From the NCBI GenBank assembly GCA_946811185.2, contig OX328101.1:26830122-26894121 (forward strand): a DNA stretch of 64,000 nt, written 5' to 3'. Positions 45,701 through 57,700 of this stretch are shown here, in pieces. Under the pieces are notes generated by a model. That model searched no databases, was not told the DNA's origin, and saw nothing but the letters and a program-made list of their open reading frames with translations. Position numbers and translations under genes: made by a program. Position 1 is the first letter of the stretch. Each line of letters starts with the position of its first letter. The stretch is from Hippopus hippopus. Lineage: Eukaryota > Mollusca > Bivalvia > Cardiida > Cardiidae.

Positions 45701-48700
45701 GTTGCTAGACAAGACCTACATCACCCACAAAAAACATGAGGATGAAAAAGGTTGCGTTGGGATAGGTAAAGATAAGCCTGATTTGCAAAGGTCACTGACT
45801 TTATTAATTTATACATACGCAAACATCTTGTACCTTATTGATGATAACTTGTTCAGTCTATGACTTTGTAAGCGGACATCATTCAAATTGGAGTGATAGA
45901 GATTTTGCACTTCATGTCAACATAATTGTCATATTTAATAGAATTACAATTTCTAACATGAAAGAATTATTTCCTGTGGGGCAGAATTTGGTCGATGTGG
46001 CTATTTTTGTATATATCTGAATCTGAGTCACTTGCAATGGCAATAGACTCACAATCTTATGATCGCTAGTCTAAAAAGTGTTAGTGCTCTAGCTCTTGGG
46101 GTTCTAGACCAAAAATAGCAAAGCTCTATAGGGCTTGTGTTTTTGGATCAAAGGTAGCCATTGCACTGCAAGGTTGACTAACTTATATTGGCATATAGTC
46201 TCAACTTTTACATTCTACATTATAATAGGGTTATCGTAACATTGATACATTGATCTAATTGCACTGGGCAAAAGGGATATGCTCTTCATGTTGTATGTAG
46301 TAACAGCTGATTGGCTAGTGATTTTCTGTTGTCCACTGGCATTATTTTTGTGCTTTAAATTTTCACCTGATAACAGCTTTTACATCTGCTGTGTCATTCC
46401 TGTTCTTCTTTGTTCTTAAATCAAGAGCACGTCTGGTGGCCTTAAATAATTGATGAAAAGTCCTAAATGCATTACAAAGACATCAGATCTCTGTATACTA
46501 TGGGTGGGTTCATCAAGACTGATACAACATTGCATTGTGACAATACTGGCTTGTACTGAATAATCCTTCTCTAAACAACCCCATGTTCTAATGACCCTGA
46601 CGAAGGTTTATGAAATATTCTGGGACATGGAGAAAATGCTATCCTCACCATTTCATCTTTTTCCAAAAATGATTTCTAGCATATAAAAGACTGATTCTGC
46701 CATTTGATTGACATGCAATTTGTCTTCTGTAAATGTTTCAACATGGACTAGTCCAAAATGTTGTCATGTGGTAAAGAGCTAGATCTCCTTTAGAAAACAC
46801 ATTAACTATTTTCCAAAAGGTAAATATTTCGGACAAGTCGAAATTGAAAGCATTTGCATTCGACAAATTAAGCATGGCTCAAAATTTTTTATTTATCTTT
46901 GAAATGGTAGACCACACTGTGGGAGAAGAAGAAAATGCTGGTTACCACCATTTTGTTCTTTTTCAACAATGTTTTCAAAAGGCTTTTTCCTCTGGGTCAT
47001 CTAACTATTATGTTGTTTGTTAAAGGATTAATAGGCTACAACTGTAACTTTATGAAATTATGATACATGTAATAATATGCTGTCTTTTGAAACATTAGAT
47101 AATCCACAACAAAGCTCTGGAAAACCCTATCAGTAAACATTAAGCCTTTACCAAACAATCCTTTGTATTAACAAGCCTAAAGGAGAAAGCTTTTGAAAAC
47201 ATCATGGGAAAAGGAGAAAATGCTGGTCACCAGCATTTTCTCCTTTTCCCCACAATGTTTTCTACCCTATCAAGTTCAGATATCATTATTTCAACTAACT
47301 TTAATTTGTCGTCTGCAAATGCTTTGAATTTAGTCTAGCCCAACATTCTGTCGTTTGGAAAAGAGTTAAAGGAAGCTATTCATAGTTTCATAATCTCACC
47401 ATACTTCAAAATTAGTTCATCACAGAAATTAGTGAGCTGATACCTGGTAAATCATCAGTAAAGAAAAAGGACAAAAGTTAGAAAAAAATAGTTTTCAATG
47501 GTATTTTCATAATGGGCTAAGTAGCCTCTTCAGGTATTTCTAGATTTCCTGCCATATTCATATCATTATGATGACTTCATAATCTGATATAATAACAAGA
47601 CGGCCATGATGGCCCTGAAGTCGCTCACCTGAGCCTTTGACCAAACATGATCAATTTTAAATCCCTTTGCGAGATATTATGACAAACATTCTAACAAGTT
47701 TTTATAATTGTTGGACTGAAAATTTGGCCTCTAGCTTGTACACAAGCTTTCTCTAGACTCATCTAAGATGTCATCAAGAAAAACATTTTGGCCAAGTTTC
47801 ATGAGTATTGAACTTAAATTGTGGCCTCTAGAATATACACAAGTTTTTTCAAAGATTGGTCCCAGTGATCTAGGTTTTCACCCGACCTCACCCATTTTCT
47901 AACTCATCCAAGATGTTATCAAGAAAAACATTCTGACCAAGTTTCATGAGTATTGGACTGAAAATGTGGCCTCTGGAGCCTATACAAGTTTTTTCAAAGA
48001 TTGATCCCAGTGACCTAGTTTTTTACCTGACCTGACCCATTTTCAAACTTCTCCTAGATAACATCAAGACAAGCATTCTGAAAAACTTTCATGAGTGTTG
48101 GACAGAAATTGTGGCTTCTACAGGGTACACAAGGTTTTCCCAAAATTTGACCTTGTGACCTTGTTTTACCCAGCGTAACCCATTTTCAAACTCGTCCAAG
48201 ACATTCTTCAAAACAAACATTCTGACCAACTTTAAAGAGTATTGGACTGAAAACGTGGCCTCTAGAGCTAATACAAGGTTTCTCTAAGATATGACCTAGT
48301 GACCTAGTTTTTGACCCAACATGACCCATTTTCAGACTCGTGTGAGATATCATCAAGACAAACATTCTGACCAACTTTCAAGAGTATTGGACTGAAAATG
48401 TGGCCTCTAGAGCGTACACAAGGTTTTCCTAAGATTTGACGTAATGACCTAGTTTTTCACCCAACATAACCCATTTACAAACCCGTCTGAGATATCATCA
48501 AGACAAACATTCTGACCAACTTTCAAGAGTACTGGACTGAAAATGTGGCCTCTAGAGCATACACAAGGTTTTTCTAGGATCTGACCTAGTGACATAGTTT
48601 TTGACCCAGCATGACCCATTTTCAAACTTGTCCAAGATATTTTCAAGGCAAACATTCTGACCAAGTTTCATGACTATCAAATTGAAAATGTGGCCTCTAG

Positions 48701-51700
48701 AGTGTGCACAAGGTAAAAGTTGACAACGGACGACACACGATGGACGCTGGACATAGCATAATCATAAAAGCTCACCTTGAGCACTTTGTGCTCAGGTGAG
48801 CTAAAAATAAACTAGTTTACCAATTGCAAAACAATGACCCTGTTATTTAAATAGCCAGGATTGTACATTTTTATTTCATAACTGTTTAGTTTATATGATT
48901 ACAAAGAAAAATGAACCTAGTTATATTTATTTGTATTTTACAAGAAATTTGATTCACTGCATATGAACTAAATAGCCCCTTTTAAACAACTCAATTATTG
49001 TGCTTAGATTACGAAATTTCCCACAACTAAATACATTGCACTTAGCCGAGATAAGTGATCCTCAGATACCTAACAATTTATTGACATGAAAATGCTTTGG
49101 AAAACATCTTCTTTTAATTTTAAACCAGAAATAAATCTATCAATAATGATTAATTGTTATAAGAAAACTTTTATAATGCAACGCTTTATGTTATCTACAT
49201 TCAGCATTAAGTTTGGTACACTTAAACAGCGACATCTTTATCCTTATTGAAAGTCTGTAAATAACAATCCCAAATCTTTTGCAAATGTACTTGGCAACTC
49301 GAACCTATCTTTCATAATACAGTGTGCAAGGTGTTCATATTTCTACGATTAAAATAGGTCTTGTATAAAAAGTTCAGACACAAACCTGCTATTGGAGGTC
49401 CTATTGTAAATGGTATACTAAATATACCTAGCAGGAAACCAATGGCTTGTGAAGCTTCAGCTGGGCCAACAATATCAAAGGCAATGGGGCCCAACAGACA
49501 AACAAAGATGCCATCACAGATTCCCATAACCAAGCTGATCACTATAATTCCGCCAAAAGATTTGGAAAATGGAATACATACTGTTGAAACACCTAGAATT
49601 GCAAACGCAAGTTGCTGCATCTTTAAACGGCTCACCCATGGCAAGTCAGCAACTTTTCCACATATGATTCTGCCAACTCCTGATGTTATACTTAAACAAA
49701 GAATTGGCAGACTTCCATCTTGCCCTGGAAAGTTATCTGCAATGTACTTGGGCTGAAATGAAAAAAAAGTCATCTTCAGTTTCCTTTAAACAAAACAAAT
49801 TTCTTTTTCTTTAAAGCCTGTTACGCATAAATAACCTTTCAATGAAAGGGATTTACATAACCTATGGAAGGAGTCCTATGTGGCTCAGTAGTGAAGATGT
49901 AGCCCTGAATCCTGTTGGTCTAGAGATAGATCCTTCCTTGAGGCACTGGGAGTTTTTACTGGAGGGCCCGGGTGACCTCAGAGTCCTTGTCTAGAACTGA
50001 AAAAACCCAGGACACATATAAGTAAGCTGTCATTGTGACATGACTGAAATAATGTTAAAAGTCATTGTACAACACCATCCAATAATATTTAAAGACTATA
50101 TAAACTCTGGGACATACATCATGATCCATGTTTTCTCAAAATGCAGCATAATGTACATGTATATGTATTTGACTTCAACTAAAATCATGCATGAATTTAA
50201 GATAAATGAATAAGATAAATTTAACAGAGTGGACATCCCTTTATACAAGAGGGCCATTGGCGCTAAAGTGCTCACCTGAGTAGTAAAGCCATCTAGGATT
50301 GATAAAGCTGAAGAGATCCAAGTTGTGATGGTATAAAACACATGAGTGTAAGTAACCTACTTTTTGACAAACTTGACCTATTTTTGAAATTGTAAGAGAT
50401 AACATCAAGACATACATTCTGACCAAGTTTCATGAGTATCAGACTGAATATGTGGCCTCAAGACTGCATACATGGTTTATCCCAGTGACATACTTTTTGA
50501 CCCAACATAACCCAATTCAAAGTCTGATATATCAATAAGACAAACATTCTGACCAATTTTAAATAGTATGTGGTTGAACATGTTGCCTCTAGAGTGCACA
50601 CAAGGTTTTTCTAAAATTCGTTCCTATGACAGACTGTTCGACCTGACATGAACTAATTTTGAAATTGTCCTAGATTTTATCGAGACAAACATTTTGGGGG
50701 TCCTGCGTGGCTCAGTAGTAAAGTGTAGAACTCATGACCTGGAGGTCCCAGACTTGAGCCTCACTGGATCCTCTGGGTTTTTCGTGGGAGTGTCCATAGG
50801 CAAGACACTTCAGAGCCCTGGCCTAGTAATAGTGAAATCCAGGATATACATGAATATGTGAGCTGTTGCCGTGATATAACTGAAATAATGTTGAAAGTGC
50901 CATAAAACATCATTTAATCAACAAACATTCTGATGGAGTTTCATGAGTATCAGGCTGAAAATTGGGCCTCTAGTGTGCACACAAGGTTTTTCTAAGATTA
51001 GCCCCAGTGACCTACTTTTTGACTTAATGTGACCCAATTTCAATCTAGTCTGAGATATCATCTAGACAAACATTCTTACAGAGTTTCATGAGTATCTGGC
51101 TGAAAATGTGGCCTCTACAGTGCACACAAGGTTTTTCTACCAAATTTCAAACTTAACCAAGATATCATCAAGACAAACATTCTGACTAAGTTTCATGAGT
51201 ATTGGGCTGAAAACGGGGTCTCAAAGGGTGCACACAAGGTTTCTTTAAGATTTGGCCCAGTGACCTATTTTTTTACCTAATAATACTAAATTTCAGTCCT
51301 GTCTGAGATATCATCAAGACAAACATTCTCATTAAGTTTCATAAGTATCAGGCTGAAAATGTGGCCTGTAAAAAGCACACAAGGTTTTTTTAAGATTTGG
51401 CCCAGTGACCTTTTTAACCCAGCTTGACCCAATTTCAAAAAAGTCTGAGGTTTTTTCCAGGCAAACATTCTGATCAAGTTTCATATGTATCTGACTGAAA
51501 ATGCTGCCTCTAGAGTGCACAAAAGGTACCAGTAATTGTTGACAACTCTCAATGGAAAAGGGACTCTGGAAAAGGAACAATACACAAAGGTTACAGGATG
51601 ATCACAAAAGCTCACCTTGAGCACTTTGTGCTCAGGTGAGGTAGACATGACACTGTGCAATTCTAACTGATGATTACACCTTTTTCCAGTGAAGCCAATC

Positions 51701-54700
51701 ATACATAAATGACCAGTCCTAACAAATTTTGTACAAATCTCCCTTGAACCCCAAACAATACTGTGATTTAATGACCCTAAGGAAAAAGGCACTGATGTAT
51801 TTTTTGCACATATGATAATACTATTGGTGCACTGAAACAATGTCTGCTGAGCTTTTAATCCTATTTTTTTCCTTGAAAAAATTAACTTCCACAGTGACCT
51901 TCATCACTGTTTTCTGATGGAATAAGCACCAATAGGTGCCATCTTTATTTTTTCTTATTACATGTATTTAGAATTATAAAAACTATAAGTATGGAAATTT
52001 TTAGAAAAATCTGTCTATTAGAAAGTATGTATTTATAAAAGATTAACCCTTAATTTGGTCAAATTATCTCCCTTTTCAATGCATATTTGTACATTTACCA
52101 TGTTCAAAGCAGGCTATTATATATATTTTTTTGTGCAAAACCAAATGAATTTTCATTAAAAAGATGTATATTTATATATTCTTCCAGTAATTTTTCTGTT
52201 TAGCTGACTATTAAAGAGAAACATGTTAAATCCAATATAAGCTGAACTTTGGAACTGTATATATCCTTTTCAAAGGCAAATTTCTCATTCTCAGAAATGA
52301 GCACATGATGAGCTTTGTATGTGCAAAGTTTTAAAAAAATCTGTCCAAAAGAAAAATTTGTGATATACGTGGGGTGATCAGAAAGATCGTGGACCACCTC
52401 GTTATTTTGAAAACTACTACACTTAGGATTACACAAATTTGCAAAGATGAGTATTAATTATCTGGTAACTGACTCACGCTTTCAAATGTTGTCATATTAA
52501 AGTAGGTAAAGTATGACGTCATTTTAATGACGTCATATACTACATTAGTGGTCCAAAATATCGGACGACGTTTTATTTGAGCCGAGAGTAATCATAAAGT
52601 TTTGCGTCAAACTCGGAAAGTATTTATCGGAAATCAAAACCGATTTAGAGACAGTCTAAGGGGACTCTGCACGCAAGGAATCTGATATTCGTACATGAAT
52701 CGGACCGGTTTAGACAAGGGTGCGATACTGTTAAAGATGACCCTAAATCTGGCCGTCCATCAACATCAGTCACAGACAAAATCATAACGGATGTAGAGCA
52801 GCATGTAAAACAAGATCGCCGAGATGCTGTCAGGAAAATAGCTGACACATTTAACATTTCATATGTATGTACTCAGGAGATTTTGACTGAGAGTCTTGGA
52901 ATGTCGCATGTTTGCACAATGTGGGTACCTCGGCAGCTGGCGCCCGAGAAAATGGGGGTTAGGGTCGAAATCTGTTAAGAAATTTCAGAACGCATTAGGG
53001 TAGAGGGGTCAAACTTTACTGATCATATTGTAACATGCGATGAAACATAGGTACACTTTACCGACACTGAATCTAAACGACAAAGCAGCGTATTAAAACA
53101 TCCAACATCGCCATCCGCTAGTAAAGCCAACCTTTCAAAGTCACCTGGTAAAGTTATCTACATCAAGTATTTCTGTTCTCCTGTTTTTCTTCTAAATCAT
53201 GTTGTATCTTTACATACTACAGTCAATTCTGAGTTTTATGCCTACATTATTCAAATAAATTTCACGAACACCATACGAAAAACACAGCCAAAAGTCCTGC
53301 GGAGTGACGTCACTTTACACCAAGATAACGCCCTAGCTCACAAAGCCAAACTTGTACTGGAAACTTTGCAAAAACTAAACAAAGAAACACTTGCCAACGC
53401 TCCTTATAATTTACTCCTGACTCCATGTGACCTCTGACTAGTTCCTGTTTTGAAAGATTTTCTATGTGGCATACACTACGAGAGCAGAGAGGAGCTAACA
53501 CTCGCTAGGACCGGGTCCTTCATAGTAACGTCACGTGACGCGCTCCCACACGTGCTTCACGCGTCGAAATCAAGAATGAATACATGCATATAACTCAAAG
53601 GAGGTTACTTTAAAAAATAGTGAACACTCCAAGTTGTTTTTTATAACAATATTCAGATACCGGCACTGGTCCACGTTCTTTCTGATCACCCCTCGTATGT
53701 TGTTAAAATTACAACAACATCACAATAATATTTTATTGGTGGTGAAAAAGGATACAGAAAGAAATTTGTGAACCTAATTGTGGCCTGCTGTAAGTCTCTA
53801 GCAAATGGCAAAATTTTAGACTAGCTATGGTCCAAACTGAAAACATTTGCAGAGAACAAATTATAATGTTACTCAAAATTTAAAAATTGATCTTTCACCA
53901 AATAGAAAACATTGTAGGAAAAGGAGAAAATGCTGGTTTCCAGCATTTTCTCCTTTTCCAACAATGCTTTCAAAAGCCCTCTTCCTCAGGGTCATTAAAA
54001 GTAGGGATTGTTTGGTAGGGAGTTTACAATCCAATACCTGTAATAGTTAACCATTTTTTCTTTCAGACATGCACTTGAACTCAATATGATTTAAATATGT
54101 CTCTACTGTAATACAAGTATGTAAAACAAAACTGGTTTCATGGCCATCTATGCTTCCTAACAACAAAAGTAACCCTAAGCATAGCCATTGGCAATGACCT
54201 CCTTGGGCTCAACCAATTTCGTTATACATGTATTTTGTTTATAAAATCCTGCAATGGTCATGATAAACAATTGAACTGTGGTACTGAGAGAAATGTTATG
54301 CTTTTACCACACAATCATGACTTTTAACAAGTATCAGGGAGAAAGCTTTAGAAAACACTGATGGAAAAGGAGAAAGGTAAGCAGCATTTTCTCCTTTTCT
54401 CAAAATATTTTCTAACCTTTCATATACCAATCCCATAATCTGAACTCCATATCATTGGTCACCTACAAATTTAATGCTTTCAATTTGAACAATATTAATT
54501 TTTTTTTCATGTGGGAAAGGGTTAAGTACTTCTCTTTAATAATGCAATAGATATATTGTATAATCAAATAGATCTATTAAGAAAGTAAAATATCATAAAA
54601 GTAAAATTTATTCCTAAATTATAAAACCAGGTGACCTACAATCTAAATTTAGAAGTTTACTGAAATCTGATACATCTCAGTCAAGATATTCAATGAAATA

Positions 54701-57700
54701 AAATGTATATTTGTGAGCTTGTGAAAAAATGATTTCCTTTCCACATTAGTCAGTTTTGAAAAGTGTTTGGAAAAAATTAAATGTATTTAATGAAGAGGAA
54801 AGTATAAGGTCATAATAGTAATACACAGAAAATTATTTTTTACTTTCAAATCAGTTCTTGAAACCTGTGCAGATTCTGAGGGTAACTGGCTAGGGGTATG
54901 CGTAAGAAATGAGTTGGAGCATGTGTAAGAACTCCTTTACAAGACGAAAAAAATTTAGACTTCGAGACTGAAAGAATTTGTAGTGGTAAAATCAAATAAT
55001 TATGATGTGTCTCCGAAAGGGTATAAAACATTGTACTAGAAGGAGAAAATACTAGTTACATGACACTTCTTTTGTCTGAATTAGGTGGATTAAGCTGCAA
55101 GCTGTATAGTATAAGCATTAAGCCTTTTCCACAATGATTCCGTGTGTAAGAGACCCAGGGGCACAAGGATTTCGAAGACTTCTTGGGAAAGGGAGAAAAT
55201 GCCAGTAACCAGCATTTTCTCCTTTCCCACACTAATTTTTTCCATTTTAAAGACAAGTTGTTTCATTAAGTGAATTGCATTTTATTTGTGGTATGCAAAT
55301 ACTTTCAATTTGGATAAGTCTAAAATATTGTCAGCTGGTAAAGAGTTAACCTTTTATAACACAACCCCGAGTTTTAATGATTCTGGCGGAAGGGACCTTT
55401 TGAAAACATTGAGGGAAAAGAAGAAAATGCTGTTAACCAGCACTTTCTTCTTTTCCCCCAATGTTTTCTACCTCTCAAAGACAAATTTTATGTTTTGAGT
55501 AGCAATTAATATTTCGTCTGCAAAATTTATGCTTTCAGGTTAGTACAGGCTAAAATTCAGTTGTGTGGTAAAGAGTTAAGCTGGTATGCAGCAGTATTGT
55601 CTACTACAAGGGTAAAAGTTAAAAAACCTGAAAATACTGAAAATTGAGCTGGGGGCCTGGGGGCCGCTAGGGCCCCCGGTGGGTCCAGGGCAACGCCCTG
55701 GCCAGGGGTCCAGGGGGCCTCTGGCCCCCGGAAGCTCCTGAGATTTAGCTATTTTATAAGCATCAAATTCCTCTGATGAGATCCAGTTTTAGCATTTTAA
55801 AGTTGAAAAAATCTTGAAAACAAATGAAAGATATGATATGCTAAAACCTAAGAAAATCTCAAAGTTTTTAGCACCCATGTTATTTTTGTCCTCTTTTATC
55901 TCCATTTTGTACACAGGACCTAATCAGATTAGCCCTACATCAGTTTTGTATTTGAAAGTACAACAAGTATGAGAAAAGGACATATCTAGTATTTAATATT
56001 TGATTCATTAAAATGCAATCAAATGTCCTAAATTTCTGTCAAAAGAATAAAATCAAATCTGTCAAATAGGAAAACAACACTCTCTTTAAGAATGGCTAAT
56101 TTATCAGGGAGAATGTGACAGAGTGTGCTGTGCATTTTCTAACTTGAGCTTTTTGTACCCTTTGGTAAATGGAGTTTGGGGTACACTAACAAGGATGGGG
56201 GTTCAGATTTAAACTACATAATTTCATTAAAATATCAAGTTTTAATGACAGCCTATTAAAAGATATACTGTTTTCATGTGACATGCGCAAACAAGATTTT
56301 ATAGATAGATCTACATGTTCATAGTTAAAAGCTCTTCAAACACTTTAAGAACCTTTCCTAAAATGTGCAAACATTTTTGGCAAAATCAATTCTAATGTTT
56401 GCTAAAACAAGCAGGTAAGTGATATACCATGGAACTGGTCCAATTCCTGTTAAAAATCTATCAAATCGGCAGTGTGGGGCAATCAGTTTAAATGCAAAAT
56501 TTTATTATCACTTTGTAACCGGAAGAGCAAACCAACTAGCTATTGGTTGTACAATCGGTTTCTCCATTGAACTGAGAATGCCTTTTTGCTTTAAATACTT
56601 TGACAATTTGTCTACATGATATTAAGTTTAATATCATTTATTTTGATCTTTAAATTTTAATTTCCAAACCAGTTTAAAAAAATTCAGACATATTTCAAGC
56701 ATTTGCAGACGACCTCCCCCCCCCCCCCCCACGCTTTAGATCTATATTTTCATTTCATAAAACAACAATTTTTTCACTCATGACAAAATTTTAAATTCCA
56801 CTTATTGTTTTATTCAGAGATTTGTGTAAATTCACTGTTTAAATTCATTATTAAAGATGAGAAGATAGTTTGAAGTCCCTCCGATCGGACGATGCCACGC
56901 TGATCATGGTAGTGTCATGGGTTTTCACGTTTTTTTTTTTGGCGATCAATTTTTCGTGTCAATTAATTTCTGGAGAAGTATTACCACATGATTTGACATC
57001 AGTTAGTCATTTTGAATAGCAGGTAACTTTAAAATCTGTCACTTTACACTAGATCAGAGGATTAACACCGTTATTACGTTCTCGTAAATGACTCGCCAGC
57101 TTCATTAGATCACGCGCGTGTCCTTCACATTTTATACTGATCGTGTTTAGCCCATATTTCTGCCGGATGCGCACAAGCTAGGTTATATGAAGCTCTTGAC
57201 GATAATTTCATGCGTCAGATTGACAATTAAGCAAATATTTTTCAGCGTCAAAGACATGTCATTTCAAATTTCCAAGCGTCAAAACCCGGTCTCAGGGATC
57301 AAATAAAAAACTTGCCGAGCTGTCGAGTTTTGACAAGACATCCATGGACAAAAATTTCTTTCTCATTTTTCCAGCCAATTTTCGTGTTTGTTATCACTAT
57401 ATTGAATCCTAGAGTGTGATTAATATCAGTCACAAAACCAAGCACTACAAACCAGTATTCACGTCTCACGACCGAGCGAGCTTCGGTACCGACTGCAATC
57501 GATTCCGGGATTTCTCAAGAGCTAATCGCAATCGGAAGCCAAAACCAACCGACTTTCGACTATAGTCAATCATTGGCCCACCACTACAAATCGGACTAGT
57601 GTATGAATAAAACTTTCCCCCCTTTTCCGTCGCTTCGGCATTTGAGTAGCACGTACTTCGAAAGATAGTTGCCGATCCCCAGCTCTGACATCCATTTGTT

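Larger units (their letters stand above)
40839..49385 (-). other. SLC16 intron of 8.5 kb
   Basis: This intron holds one GTGGTATTTGTC repeat (copy B) with a nested 192-bp element, several TTAA MITE copies, hairpin repeats and a 145-bp-unit array. The stretches 43170-44270, 44470-44915, 45340-46550, 47370-47590 and 48810-49385 show no gene or repeat I can name. Confidence 0.75.

Noticed and set aside
47593..48808. CRISPR-like regular repeats
   Set aside because: Units of about 145 bp are directly joined and degenerate throughout, with no unique spacers, and the DNA is animal nuclear.
49361..49756. A 131-codon plus-strand frame
   Set aside because: It is the antisense shadow of the SLC16 exon on the minus strand.
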